From assembly GCF_027923385.1 (NCBI RefSeq), contig NZ_BSEC01000005.1:1-64000 (forward strand): 64,000 nt of DNA, given 5' to 3'. A program made the translations under genes and the position numbers. Source of the DNA: Methylocystis echinoides (GTDB lineage: Bacteria > Pseudomonadota > Alphaproteobacteria > Rhizobiales > Beijerinckiaceae). Positions 8,558 to 17,983 of the stretch are shown one piece after another. Under the pieces are notes generated by a model. That model was given only the letters and a program-made list of their open reading frames with translations, did not search any database and was not told the DNA's origin. Position 1 is the first letter of the stretch. Each line of letters begins with the position of its first letter.

Positions 8558-9475
8558 CTATATATTCACCTCGCCCTCGGCCTCACGCAGGTTTCGATCT
8601 TCGATTTGGATCGTGACGTGCCTTATGTCGAAATCAATCTTCATCGCGTCATTGGCGCTGAGAAGCGTAGCCGACGCTTGGGCTATGTCGGCGACGACGA
8701 GGTGGCAACTCATGGCGTCGATGCCGGATGTAATCGTCCAGACGTGCAAATCATGGACGGCGGTCACGCCGGGAATATCCCGCAGCCTCTGCTCCAGTAG
8801 CTTGATGTCGACTTCCGGCGGCGTGCCCTCCATCAGGATGTGGGTCGCCTGTTTCAACAGGATCCAGGTCCGCGGAACGATGAAAAGCCCGATGCCGGCG
8901 CCGACGATCGGATCGGCAAGCGCCCAACCGGTGAGCATGACGACCGCCGCGGCGACGATGACGCCGAACGAGCCCAGCATGTCGCTGAGGACTTCGAAAT
9001 AGGCCCCTTTCACGTTCAGGCTTTCGGACGATCCGGCCGAAAGGAGCCTCACGCTGACGAGGTTGACCGCAAGACCGACCACGGCCACCAACAGCATCGG
9101 GCCCGCGAGGATTTCCGACGGGTTCAGGAACCGCTGATAGGCTTCATACAAAATGTAAATAGTCAACAGAAGAAGAACCACGGCATTGGTCAGCGCCGAA
9201 AGAACCTCCATGCGGACATAACCGTAGGTGTTCTGCGGCGTCGCGGGGCGTTCAGCGAAGCGAATGGCAATGAGCGCCAAAGCCAGGCCTCCAGCGTCGG
9301 TCAACATATGCGCGGCGTCGGCAAGAAGCGCGAGGCTGCCCGTCCACAGACCGCCGATCACCTCGATCGCCATGAACGTCATTGTAAGGGCGAGAGTCGT
9401 GACGAGCCGGCCTTTGTGCCGCCCTGCCGCTGTTCTCGAGAGCGGCGCCGACGCATGCAAATGTTCCGCACCCAT
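8558..9475 (-). CDS. cation diffusion facilitator (CzcD-like Zn/Cd exporter)
   Basis: A 305-residue inner-membrane protein with six membrane spans and a cytoplasmic C-terminal ferredoxin-like domain. The transport site is visible as HMLTDAGG in span 2 and EVLSDMLGS in span 5, the H-D/D arrangement typical of CDF members that exchange Zn2+ or Cd2+ for protons. The His-rich start (GAEHLHASAPLSR) and the C-terminal VHDLHVWTITSG with HLVV.D are also typical of the CzcD branch. It lies convergent with the TPR-ATPase gene, a second export route for similar ions. No regulator is adjacent. Confidence 0.9.
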   Translation of the reverse strand: MGAEHLHASAPLSRTAAGRHKGRLVTTLALTMTFMAIEVIGGLWTGSLALLADAAHMLTDAGGLALALIAIRFAERPATPQNTYGYVRMEVLSALTNAVVLLLLTIYILYEAYQRFLNPSEILAGPMLLVAVVGLAVNLVSVRLLSAGSSESLNVKGAYFEVLSDMLGSFGVIVAAAVVMLTGWALADPIVGAGIGLFIVPRTWILLKQATHILMEGTPPEVDIKLLEQRLRDIPGVTAVHDLHVWTITSGIDAMSCHLVVADIAQASATLLSANDAMKIDFDIRHVTIQIEDRNLREAEGEVNI

Positions 9476-9780
9476 ACTGGCTCCTTAGGATTTGTCTAGA
9501 CCAGATGTTCGCCTGAGATAGGGGCGACCCGTCTCACAATATGCACGCTTACGAGGGTTACGCTGGCTGGGCCAGCGCCGAGCCTCGGCCCCCTCCTGTT
9601 GGCCGGTCGCTTCACGTCTAAATGGCGTCTATAGCTGGAACGTCACAATAAGGTGAACCGTGCTGAATTGGACACACTACCGAAAAACTAATGCTGTTTG
9701 GGTTCCACAACCTTTTTTGAAGTTTGACCCGTTCGCTTATGGCGGTTTAGGTTTCAACGCGATGTTCGGGGCCAAAATTG
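9476..9780. other. intergenic, no supported gene
   Basis: About 305 bases between the divergent CDF gene and the small Cys-rich gene. It must hold the promoters of both. Short frames at 9660-9872 look like noise, and no clear operator was seen. Confidence 0.4.
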
Positions 9781-10143
9781 ATGTGCAGCCTGGCCTACCG
9801 GCTTACTTCAATCTTCCTAATGCTCTTCATGGTTTTTGGGGGCTATGGGAGGTTGGAACTCGCCTTTTCTAAGACAGCCTGGACTCCGAAGATCCACCAT
9901 TGCTCCTCGTCCGCCGGGGGTCAAGGAAGCCAAGACTTCCCATCGAACGAAAAAAGCCACGACGGCTGCTCCACCTGTCAGACTTGCTGCCCTGTTGAGG
10001 GCTTTCTTGCAGTCTTAACAGCACTCGCTGTACTCGTTGCATTGCTTCCAGCGCAGTGCGGCATTGTATTGTTTTCTGATATTATTGTCGCGCAAGGGTT
10101 CCTGGAAGGAAACCGCGCACGAGCGCCGCCGCTTCTTGTGTGA
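9781..10143 (+). CDS. small Cys-rich membrane-associated protein (DUF2946-like)
   Basis: A 120-residue frame from the ATG at 9781 (a TTG codon lies directly before it). It has an N-terminal hydrophobic segment (LTSIFLMLFMVFGGYG), a hydrophilic middle with the cysteine cluster CSTCQTCCPVEG, a second hydrophobic segment (LAVLTALAVLVALLP) and the ending RARAPPLLV. DUF2946-type proteins have this plan (two hydrophobic parts, a central Cys/His cluster and a final Arg-x-x-Pro-Pro tail) and often sit beside TonB-dependent metal receptors, as here. Metal binding is inferred from the cysteines. The family assignment is moderate. Confidence 0.5.
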   Translation: MCSLAYRLTSIFLMLFMVFGGYGRLELAFSKTAWTPKIHHCSSSAGGQGSQDFPSNEKSHDGCSTCQTCCPVEGFLAVLTALAVLVALLPAQCGIVLFSDIIVAQGFLEGNRARAPPLLV

Positions 10144-10306
10144 TCAGCCTGTCTCTCAAGCCGAATCGGGCGTGGAGGCATACTTTAAAGTTGGTTTGCT
10201 GCGTAGGCGTCCAGCGAGTTTTGCCTCGCAAGGACTATTCATTCCCTACCAGCCACCGCGTCACGTCTGCGCAGCAAATTCAAGCGCGAGGAACGCAGGA
10301 ATTCCT

Positions 10307-12760
10307 ATGTCACGACATCAGCTTTCCATAGGCGCAAGCGCCTTCATGCTCGGGCTGGCCGCCTCCCCGGCGCTGGCAGTTCACAATCTGCCGACGATCG
10401 AGGTCGGCGGCGTAAAGCACCGAGCCTCTCGTGTTAGCGGACCCGCCCCGGCGAGAAGAGTCGCAGCGCCGGCGCTTGCGACACCGTCCCCTCTGCCGGC
10501 GCCGCCGCCCGCTGCCGCTACGGGAAACCCGGCGGCGCCCTGGTCGTTGGACGAAGCGAGGGCGCCCCTTACCCAACCGAAAAGGCCGGACGCGGCGTCG
10601 AGCGTGCGCAACTTCTCTGGCGCGCAGGTCAACGCCATCCCCTTCGCCCAACCGAGCGATGCGCTCGAAATCGTGCCCGGTTTGCTCGTCGCCCAGCACT
10701 CCGGATCGGGCAAAGCGAACCAATATTTCCTGCGTGGCTTCGCGCTCGACCATGGCAATGATCTTGCCTTGTGGATCGACGGGATGCCGATCAACATGCC
10801 GTCGCATGCCCATGGTCAAGGTTACGCTGACGCCAACTTTGTCATCCCCGAACTCTTCAGCTCGCTCGATGTCCGCAAGGGTCCTTATTTCGCTGACGGC
10901 GGCATCTTCGCCTCGGCCGGACAGATCAACATGCAGTATATCGACAAGCTGCCGGGCGGCCTGCTTTCGATAACCGGCGGAAGTTTTGGGTGGGCGCGTT
11001 CAGTCGCTGCGAAGTCCTGGGCGGTCAGCGGAGGTGACTTAATCGCCGCCGTTGAGGCAAATCATTACAACGGCCCCTGGGAGGTGGCTGAAAACACGAA
11101 AAAGCTGAGCAGCTTCATCAGGTGGAGCCAAGGCACGCAAGCGAATGGCTTCTCCATCACAGGCATGGCCTACTCCAACCACTGGAACGCGACCGACCAA
11201 ATCCCCCAGCGAACTGTCGATCAAGGATTGCTGTCTCGTTGGGGCACACTGGACCCGACGCAACATGGTAACTCAGCCCGTTACAGCTTATCGGCGCGTT
11301 GGAGTCAGGCGGACGAAAGCACGTTCTCACGCGTAGAGGGTTATGTCATTCGCACGGAGCTTAATCTGTGGGATATGGCGACCGGCATCCTTGAACACCC
11401 AGAACTGGGCGACCAATTCCAAAACTTCGATCGGCGCAATATCTTCGGCCTGAATGCGACGCACGGGTGGAATTACAACCTAGGCGCTGTGCCAGTCACC
11501 ACGCGCGTCGGACTACAGGGTCGCTATGACGACATCCGAAACGGCCTTCAGGATTCGTTCCAGCGTAACGTATTCGACACGCCGCGGGACGATTACATCA
11601 AGGAAGGCAACGTCAGCCTCTGGACGGACACCACCGCTTTCTGGACGCCCTGGCTGCGCACGTCGATCGGCGGGCGATTCGATTGGGTCATGGCCTCTGT
11701 CAATTCGATCCAGACGCCCTTCAACGCTCCTAGACTTGGAGACGGCACTGGCGGCTTCTGTTTTGCCGCTACTGACCTGGAGAACTGCGCTGCGTGGACC
11801 GGCCCGTTCAACTCGGGCCGCAAGGGCCAGACCATGGGCAGCCCCAAAGCCGGGATGGTGCTAGGGCCATTCCACAATACCGAACTCTTCCTCAACTTTG
11901 GCGAAGGGCTTCAGAGCAGCGACGCGCGCGGCACGGTCGCGCGTCTCGACCCGCACAATGGCACGCCCTTCACCGATACCGGGCAGGTCCTGGCGACGCC
12001 GCTTCTCGTGAAGACGCGCGGCGCTGAGGCGGGAGTTCGCAGCAAGGCGCTCCTGGCGGGCCTGGACACATCGCTCTCGCTGTGGTGGCAGGATTTCGAT
12101 TCTGAAAACCTGTTCGAAGGCGACGAGGGCACAACGGTGTTTGGTCGACCCAGCCGCCGCTATGGCTTCGAATGGACAGGCCGATACACGCCGACAGATT
12201 GGCTAAGCCTGGATGGCGAGGTGTCCGCGACCCACGCGCGTTTTCGTGGAACGGACCGAGTTCAGCAAGCCGTTTTTTACCAAATCCTCTCCGGCGGATC
12301 TGAAGCTGACGCCATCTTCCCATTGAACGTGCCGGGGAATAGTCCGGGCAATTATTTGACCAATGCACCGACGGTCGTCGCCACGGGCGGCGCGGAAATA
12401 GGCGAGAAGACAGGCTGGTTCGGCGCGCTGCGTTACCGGTATTTCGGCTCGCGGCCCTTGACCGAGGACGGCCAGATCAGGTCGATCGCGGCAGGAACCT
12501 TGAACGCTCGCGTCGGCTATCGCTTCGACAATGGGTGGAAAGCGCAACTTGACGCCTTTAACATAACCAACAATCGCGGCGACGCGATCGCCTATGGCTA
12601 TGGCTCGTTCGTACGCCAGGACCTCTTGTTCCTGCCCCACCCTGGCGAGTCGATCGGGATCATGGATCGACATTTCAAGTCCGTCGATCCGCCTGCAGTT
12701 CGATTGACCTTAGCGGGGCCGTTGACCGTATTCGACGGCTACATTGCCCAACGACCCTGA
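10307..12760 (+). CDS. TonB-dependent outer-membrane receptor
   Basis: An 817-residue protein from the ATG at 10307, chosen over an upstream in-frame start because it gives a signal peptide (SRHQLSIGASAFMLGLAA, ending ALA) and a nearby AGGAAC ribosome site. After a Pro/Ala-rich stretch comes the plug domain (SSVRNFSGAQVNAIPFAQP, then EIVPGLLVAQHSG and YFLRGFALDHGNDLALWIDG), followed by a 22-strand barrel. It imports a chelated metal or other ligand using TonB energy. The ligand is unknown; the surrounding metal genes suggest a metal complex. A strong hairpin terminator follows directly. Confidence 0.88.
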   Translation: MSRHQLSIGASAFMLGLAASPALAVHNLPTIEVGGVKHRASRVSGPAPARRVAAPALATPSPLPAPPPAAATGNPAAPWSLDEARAPLTQPKRPDAASSVRNFSGAQVNAIPFAQPSDALEIVPGLLVAQHSGSGKANQYFLRGFALDHGNDLALWIDGMPINMPSHAHGQGYADANFVIPELFSSLDVRKGPYFADGGIFASAGQINMQYIDKLPGGLLSITGGSFGWARSVAAKSWAVSGGDLIAAVEANHYNGPWEVAENTKKLSSFIRWSQGTQANGFSITGMAYSNHWNATDQIPQRTVDQGLLSRWGTLDPTQHGNSARYSLSARWSQADESTFSRVEGYVIRTELNLWDMATGILEHPELGDQFQNFDRRNIFGLNATHGWNYNLGAVPVTTRVGLQGRYDDIRNGLQDSFQRNVFDTPRDDYIKEGNVSLWTDTTAFWTPWLRTSIGGRFDWVMASVNSIQTPFNAPRLGDGTGGFCFAATDLENCAAWTGPFNSGRKGQTMGSPKAGMVLGPFHNTELFLNFGEGLQSSDARGTVARLDPHNGTPFTDTGQVLATPLLVKTRGAEAGVRSKALLAGLDTSLSLWWQDFDSENLFEGDEGTTVFGRPSRRYGFEWTGRYTPTDWLSLDGEVSATHARFRGTDRVQQAVFYQILSGGSEADAIFPLNVPGNSPGNYLTNAPTVVATGGAEIGEKTGWFGALRYRYFGSRPLTEDGQIRSIAAGTLNARVGYRFDNGWKAQLDAFNITNNRGDAIAYGYGSFVRQDLLFLPHPGESIGIMDRHFKSVDPPAVRLTLAGPLTVFDGYIAQRP

Positions 12761-12770
12761 TGACATAGAC

Positions 12771-12807
12771 AGGTAGCGCGGAGAAGCTTTTCTCCTCCGC
12801 GCTACCT
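12771..12807 (+). terminator. hairpin terminator of the TonB receptor gene
   Basis: A 13-bp perfect stem AGGTAGCGCGGAG (12771-12783) and CTCCGCGCTACCT (12795-12807) around an 11-base loop, starting 11 bases after the receptor stop. No long T-run follows, so the function is inferred from position and stem strength. Confidence 0.6.
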
Positions 12808-12946
12808 ACCGATCCCTAAGAGGGCTTTATACTATATACTATGTCGTACTACTGTTGATTGTAAGAATGCGGTCGTTAGGGGCGATGCGTTGCACTAAAT
12901 GTGCGAATGATGTCGCTTCACGTTCTCAAATATGCTGCGATAATGA

Positions 12947-13320
12947 TCATTCTTTAGGCGGCGTGGCTACGTTGAGCATGCTGCCAAAGATCTTCTCGAA
13001 GCGGGTACGATTTTGGCCTATTGTTTTGCTTTGAAGCATCGCCAGCATGCGGGGCCCTTGGCGCTCCACGATTGCGACGCCCGCATGCAGGGGGTTAAAT
13101 CCGGCTACTCGGCGATCAACTTGCGAAACCAAGGCGCATGCGCTTCCAATGCCGACGTGCCCCCCGCTCGGTTTGGCGGCCGCGTTCCCGAATTGGACAA
13201 AGCGTTGCATCCATCGGATGGCGCAACTCACGCTGACCTCGAATTGTTCGGCCGCCTCGTGCCGCGTCGCTCCTGCCTCGACAGACAGCACGACCCGCTC
13301 CGGCAGGTCGATAGAATAGG
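12947..13320 (-). pseudogene. IS630-family transposase remnant
   Basis: The minus frame from about 13320 carries DLPERVV in one frame and LSVEAGATRHEAAEQFEVSV, SCAIRWMQRF and AAKPSGGH, the N-terminal helix-turn-helix of one IS630 subgroup (normally MLSVEAGASRREAAERY). Similarity is lost after residue 45 and no DDE catalytic part is present. It is a dead fragment lying head to head with a second IS630 fragment at 13349. Confidence 0.6.
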
Positions 13321-13348
13321 GCTTAGAGTCGGTCCGAAGACTTCATGA

Positions 13349-13672
13349 TTGATTACAGAGCCTTCTGAGCATGAGGCGAATGGAGGCGAGGTGCAAGAAA
13401 GCGAGCGCCTTCCGATTGTGCGGGAAGGCGAACGGCCATCCTCTGTCATCACGTCCTGCGGGTTCAGTCGCACAACAATCTACAAATGGGTTGCAGCCGC
13501 GGCGACACCGGGCGTCGGTTTGAAAGCCCTCCTTTCCCAGCCAGCGACCGGGCGTCCACGAACTCTGTCTCCCCGTCAAGAGCAGCAGGTTTTTCGTTGG
13601 ATCAATGGCCGCGACCCGCGCCAATATGGATTAGACTTTGGCCTGTGGACGCGAGCCGTCGTGGCTAACCTT
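13349..13672 (+). pseudogene. IS630-family transposase N-terminal fragment
   Basis: The plus frame reads SVITSCGFSRTTIYKWVAAA, then LSQPATGRPRTLSPRQEQQV and YGLDFGLWTRAVVANL, the helix-turn-helix and linker of an IS630-type transposase. It stops abruptly at about 13672 where the sequence becomes the antisense of a transporter gene, so the catalytic half is gone. It is clearly different from the complete IS630 at 30638. Confidence 0.65.
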
Positions 13673-13912
13673 CAATGACACGCCCAGACCAGCGTTGAAC
13701 AAGAGCATCGCCAACATCAGCGGCGGCAAATTGAGATTAAACTTGCCCTGCGGCGCAAGAAAAAGTCCGAGATCGAGGCCACGAATCCAAAGCCCGAACT
13801 TTGGTAGCAAGGCGGCCACACCATAGGAAAGGACAATCACCCAAATGAAATACTTATGGACGACATGGACCAATGTTGCAGCAAGATTGCCTTTGTCGTT
13901 GAGAGTCGTCAT
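13672..13912 (-). pseudogene. truncated bile-acid:Na+ symporter-type (BASS/ACR3-like) gene
   Basis: From the ATG at 13912 about 80 residues are normal for the start of this ten-span transporter superfamily: VHKYFIWVIVLSYGVAALLP and NLPPLMLAMLLFNAGLGVSL. The frame then runs into the IS630 fragment at about 13672, leaving only the first two or three spans. Members of the superfamily carry bile acids, arsenite or organic acids; the original substrate cannot be told. The insertion or deletion that removed the rest is the junction at 13672. Confidence 0.6.
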
Positions 13913-14214
13913 GCGCGAACCTTTCGAAGGCTTGCGCAGCGGTCCATCCGGCCTGGCGGATTGAAAAATGAAGGCTTATTCAAGTCGGATTCCTAGCGTG
14001 CAGACACAAGCAGGAGTCATCAGCCCCAAGGGCGGTTATAAGGCGAACTCCATCGCCCTTAAGGTCATTTATTCGAAATGAGACTGGACTTGTCAACGGG
14101 TGATTGTGGTCGAGACCTGTCACGACTGTCGACGAAGTGTTTTCACACAACCATGACCCGAAGCGGGTTCTTACAAATCGACTTGACTCAACGTCCATCC
14201 TGCATCCTTATTGC
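13913..14214. other. intergenic region before the riboswitch
   Basis: About 300 bases with no supported gene. It holds a small hairpin (ACCCG-AAG-CGGGT near 14157) and should contain the promoter of the cobalamin operon, although no strong consensus promoter was picked out. Confidence 0.4.
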
Positions 14215-14395
14215 CGTCGATGGTTCCCTTCGGGGATCAAAAGGGAACTCGGTGCGCGCGTGATAGCGCAATACCGAGGCTGCCCCCGCAACTGTAAGCG
14301 GCGAGCCTTAGAGCCAAAAAGCCACTGGGGAAACTTCCCTGGGAAGGCGGTTCAAGGCGATGACCCGCGAGCCAGGAGACCTGCCGTCGTTCGTG
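14215..14395 (+). ncRNA. cobalamin (B12) riboswitch
   Basis: The conserved cobalamin-aptamer blocks occur in order: AAAAGGGAA at 14240-14248, GAGGCTGCCCCCGCAACTG from about 14275, GCCACTGGGG at about 14320, GGGAAGGCGG at 14341, and GATGACCCGCGAGCCAGGAG at about 14359 followed by ACCTGCC. This is the classic B12-box element. It lies about 130 bases upstream of a BtuB-type receptor gene, and it normally shuts off uptake genes when adenosylcobalamin is bound. The region 14396-14523 is the expression platform; the exact switching helices were not resolved. Confidence 0.95.
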
Positions 14396-14523
14396 GTCAC
14401 GCGCGAGAGCGTCGGGCGGGGTGCACCGAGGCGGTCCAAAATTGTCGCCGCGGGCATTAGGCGCGAAGGCGGCAGGCCAAGACCAATCGCAGTGACGGCC
14501 CACGTTGCTGCGAGTCCCAACTC

Positions 14524-16617
14524 ATGCAATTCGATTGCCTACTTGGCGCCGACAAAGGCGTTCTGGCGCGCGCGTCGCGCTATGTCCTTCCGTGTCTCTT
14601 GCCCTTCATCCTTTCCTCGGCCGCCCTTGCCCAGCAGGCGCTGCCGGCGATCGACATCGGTCGAAACTCTGTTCCTGCGACCGACGGCGACGTAAACAAT
14701 GCTGCCGATTCTTCCGACCAAGAGATTGTCGTCACGCCAGACCGCGTGGAGGAGCCCCGGTCGCGCACGGCCAGCTCCGTGTCCGTCGTCACATCCGCCC
14801 AGGTCAATAAATGGGCCTCGCTCGGACTGGCCAACGCCCTGCGCGGCGTTCCCGGCTTAGATCTCTATGAATCCGGCGGTCCTGGGACGCAGACATCCGT
14901 GTTCTTGCGGGGCGCCACGCCGGGCCAGACGCTCGTCCTGATCGACGGCATACGCGTCGGCGACGCCTCGTCGACAGACGGTTCGGTTGATCTCGGCATG
15001 CTCGCCGCGACGGACATCGACCGTATCGAAGTCCTGCGCGGTCCCCAATCCGCGCTCTACGGCTCCGACGCCATGGGCGGGGTCATCAACATCATCACCC
15101 GCAAGGGCCAAGGAAAGCCGCGCGGCTCGGTGATGCTCGAAGGCGGCGCCTATGGGACGGGGCATACGCGCGCGACGGTCTCAGGAAGCGAGGACCGGCT
15201 CTCCTACGCGTTCTCTGTTGACGCTCTCCATGCGGAGGCTTTCCCCCGCTATGGCTATCGGATCAACCGGCCCTTGACGATCGGAGATGGCGTTACCCCC
15301 CTGCCGCCCCTCCCGCCGAACGACCCGACGAACCGCATTGGCGCGACGGCGCGTCTGTCCTACCAGCTCACCGACGCGCTTTCGGTCGAGGGCGGGTTCA
15401 CGGGCTACGACAACGCCATCCGTTTCGACAATCCCTACGCCTTTGTCGCGGCCGATGTTTTCAACGTCGCCAACCATAGCCACGCGACCTTCGCGCAGGG
15501 CTATGCGCGCGCGGACGCCGATCTCTTCGACCGCACGCTGCACAACCGGGTGACGATCTATGCCAACGAGACGAGCCGCGATGTCTGGCAGACCGAATCC
15601 TGCTTCGACGCTAACTTCAACGCCTACACCTGCCGCCTTGGCTATCGCGGCAAACGGCGCGGCCTGGAATATCAAGGCGATCTGAAGCTCGGCGCGTTCG
15701 GTCTGGCCACCTTCGGCGCGGTTAATTGGACCGACTCCGCTCATACCTCTCAGGGTCCGATCCCAGCGGACCCGACCGCGCCCGTCGATTTCGTGCAAAC
15801 AACGCACTCCGGCTTCGGCCAGCATCAGTTCACGCTCTTCGAGCGGCTCGATCTGACCTACGGCGGCCGCATCGACTCGGTGCAAAGCAATCAGAGTTTT
15901 GCGACCTGGCGCGCGACCGCCGCCTTTCGTCTGGACGAGACGGGCACGAAATTTCGCGGGACAGCGGGAACGGGCGCGAAGGTCGCGTCGCTCTATCAGA
16001 GGTTTAGCCAATATGGAGACCCGAACCTGAAGCCGGAGCGCAGCACCGGCTACGATGTTGGCTTCGATCAGAAATTGCTCGGAGAGCGGGTAACGGCTTC
16101 AGTTAGCTTCTTCGACAATCGTTTCCAGAACCTCATCGACTTTGGCTCGGTTCCGACCTGTTCAATCACCCAGGTTTTCGGGTGCTATTTCAACGTAGGG
16201 CGCGCGGAGACCAAGGGCATTGAGTTTGCCGGGGAGGCCGAGATCATTCCCCAGCAGGTCAGGCTTCGTGCGAGCTACACCCACCTTGTCGCGAAGAATC
16301 TCGTGACCGAGCGCTCACTCTTCCGCCGCCCGCCCGACAAGGGAATGGCGTCCCTGATCTATACGGGAATCCCTGGCCTAGAACTCGAAACGCGTCTCTT
16401 GGCCATAAGCGAGACGCCCGACTACGACTTCATCAACGCCAAGCGCGTGACTCGCCCGGCCTATGCGAGGGCCGACCTCTACGCGAACTATAGGTTCGAC
16501 GAGCGTTTCTCTATCTTCGGTCGCGTCGAGAATGTTGGGAACACCTATTACCAGGAAGCCTACAACTACGGCACGCCGGGGCGTTCGCTCTACGGCGGGA
16601 TGAAATTCACATGGTAA
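14524..16617 (+). CDS. btuB: BtuB-like TonB-dependent cobalamin receptor
   Basis: A 697-residue protein with a signal region (YVLPCLLPFILSSAALAQQ), a TonB-box-like EIVVTPDRVEEPRSRTA, a plug domain (GLDLYESGGPGTQTSVFLRG, then GSDAMGGVINIITRKG) and a barrel ending in GMKFTW, with the usual C-terminal aromatic. About 700 residues is a little longer than enteric BtuB. The riboswitch directly upstream and the cobamide-processing genes downstream make cobalamin the likely ligand. The first 20 residues before the signal are unusually long and the ribosome site is weak, so the true start may lie a little downstream. Confidence 0.92.
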   Translation: MQFDCLLGADKGVLARASRYVLPCLLPFILSSAALAQQALPAIDIGRNSVPATDGDVNNAADSSDQEIVVTPDRVEEPRSRTASSVSVVTSAQVNKWASLGLANALRGVPGLDLYESGGPGTQTSVFLRGATPGQTLVLIDGIRVGDASSTDGSVDLGMLAATDIDRIEVLRGPQSALYGSDAMGGVINIITRKGQGKPRGSVMLEGGAYGTGHTRATVSGSEDRLSYAFSVDALHAEAFPRYGYRINRPLTIGDGVTPLPPLPPNDPTNRIGATARLSYQLTDALSVEGGFTGYDNAIRFDNPYAFVAADVFNVANHSHATFAQGYARADADLFDRTLHNRVTIYANETSRDVWQTESCFDANFNAYTCRLGYRGKRRGLEYQGDLKLGAFGLATFGAVNWTDSAHTSQGPIPADPTAPVDFVQTTHSGFGQHQFTLFERLDLTYGGRIDSVQSNQSFATWRATAAFRLDETGTKFRGTAGTGAKVASLYQRFSQYGDPNLKPERSTGYDVGFDQKLLGERVTASVSFFDNRFQNLIDFGSVPTCSITQVFGCYFNVGRAETKGIEFAGEAEIIPQQVRLRASYTHLVAKNLVTERSLFRRPPDKGMASLIYTGIPGLELETRLLAISETPDYDFINAKRVTRPAYARADLYANYRFDERFSIFGRVENVGNTYYQEAYNYGTPGRSLYGGMKFTW

Positions 16618-16627
16618 GGAGGCACAG

Positions 16628-17218
16628 ATGACGATCCCTTCCGGGCAGACGTTGCCGAAGCGGGTCTTGGAGGCTGACGGAACGCCGCTCGACGTGTTTT
16701 CCCTGCCGACAGATCAGACGAGCCTCGAAGAGCTGCTGCGTGATCTCTTCGAGAATCATTGGCGGGAAATCACCTTCGGCATTCTCATTCAGGGCGCCGC
16801 TTGGGAGATGAAAGCCGATCGCGCGCCGACGCGGATCGGCATGCTCGACGGCTATCTGACCGTGGCCTTCGGCGTGCCTCATTTTCACATCTGCATTGGC
16901 CAGACAAAAGGTTCGCGCAGCAGACCGACATCGCCTGAAGTGGCGCGTCATCGGCGCACGGCGCGAGCGGAAATATACCGCCGGATCGGACGCTCCTGCA
17001 CACCAATGTCGTGGGGCGTCCAACTCTTCAACGGCGCGGGGGAGCAGCAGATAACGGTGTTGCTGCCCAATCCATTCCTCCATCCCGACACCGACAAAAT
17101 CCTCAAGGAGCCCGACTGGTCTCGCCTCGCACTATGGGACAAGCTTCGAGCGCGGTGGTTCGACCTTCACGAACCCGACCCGGTCGACCGGTCGGCAAGC
17201 CGCTTCGTGCATGCATGA
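16628..17218 (+). CDS. conserved hypothetical protein of the B12 operon
   Basis: A 196-residue soluble protein, 10 bases after btuB, with AAGGAGGC just before its ATG. No signal peptide or membrane span is seen. Conspicuous segments are DGYLTVAFGVPHFHICIGQT, RTARAEIYRRIG and MSWGVQLFNGAGEQQITVLL, and several His and Cys residues (HFHIC) could bind a metal or corrin. I do not recognise a functional family. Its place inside a riboswitch-controlled operon points to cobamide handling, for example as a chaperone or enzyme, but this is inference from context only. Confidence 0.7.
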   Translation: MTIPSGQTLPKRVLEADGTPLDVFSLPTDQTSLEELLRDLFENHWREITFGILIQGAAWEMKADRAPTRIGMLDGYLTVAFGVPHFHICIGQTKGSRSRPTSPEVARHRRTARAEIYRRIGRSCTPMSWGVQLFNGAGEQQITVLLPNPFLHPDTDKILKEPDWSRLALWDKLRARWFDLHEPDPVDRSASRFVHA

Positions 17219-17360
17219 TCGTCACAGCCACGTCCCGGCGGCCAATCCAAGCAGCGACCGCCGGGCTCCATCCTCCTCGTCCAGGCGGCAAATGCTGAAG
17301 ACGAGCCGAGCCGATAGCCAAAGAGATCATTCGCTATCATCAACCTCACGGAGACCTGAC

Positions 17361-17915
17361 ATGACCGCAGTTAATTTGCCTTCTTCTCTTTCGCGGGCCG
17401 CGATCGGCATTGTCGCACTCGCTGTCGCGAGCGTTCTGTTCACCCTCGGCTTCGCCTGCGCCGTTCCTCTCGCCGCCTTCGCGGCGATCGCCGCCATCTC
17501 GTTCGACCGACGCGAGGCGCTGGCGGCGATCGGCGCCGTATGGCTCGCGAATCAGGCGTGGGGATTTACCGTGATGCATTATCCGATGGATGGCGAGACG
17601 TTCGCTTGGGGCGGGGCGCTTGGTATCATCGCGGTGCTCTCGTGTGAAGCCGCCAGAGCGGCGACGCGGCGGTTCTCGGGCGCCGTCGGCGCTTGCGTGT
17701 CCTTCCTTGCGGCTTTCGTCGCCTATGAGGGCTCTCTGATCGTTATAAATTTGGTCACCGGCCAAAGTGGCGAGGATTTCGCGCCGGTGACCGTTGCGCG
17801 GATTTTTCTCATCAACGCTTGCGCCTTCGGCGGTCTTTGGGCGCTGAAGGCGGTCGCCGCGAACACGGCGTCCGGCCGCAAGCTGTCAGGAACGCTCGCG
17901 CCTCGGCACATCTAA
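17361..17915 (+). CDS. multi-span membrane protein of the B12 operon, candidate inner-membrane carrier
   Basis: A 184-residue hydrophobic protein from the ATG at 17361, which has a GGAG site 8 bases upstream (the frame is open from 17211 but without a credible start). Five or six membrane spans are visible, for example IGIVALAVASVLFTLGFACA, LAAFAAIAAISF and ALGIIAVLSCEAA, with the polar loop NQAWGFTVMHYPMDGETFAW between spans. The size and plan recall small substrate-binding (S) components such as BtuM, but homology was not established. No BtuC, BtuD or BtuF gene is in the window, so this is the only candidate for moving corrinoid across the inner membrane. Confidence 0.75.
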   Translation: MTAVNLPSSLSRAAIGIVALAVASVLFTLGFACAVPLAAFAAIAAISFDRREALAAIGAVWLANQAWGFTVMHYPMDGETFAWGGALGIIAVLSCEAARAATRRFSGAVGACVSFLAAFVAYEGSLIVINLVTGQSGEDFAPVTVARIFLINACAFGGLWALKAVAANTASGRKLSGTLAPRHI

Positions 17916-17983
17916 AGACGCTTCGCGGAGCGCCTGGCTGCAAGTCGGGCGCTCCGCAGGCTTGCTCGAATTGCGGATACAAC

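Noticed and set aside
14157..14172. Small hairpin ACCCG-AAG-CGGGT as a dispersed REP-type repeat
   Set aside because: It may belong to a repeat family, but only one copy was noticed in this window, so it is not claimed.
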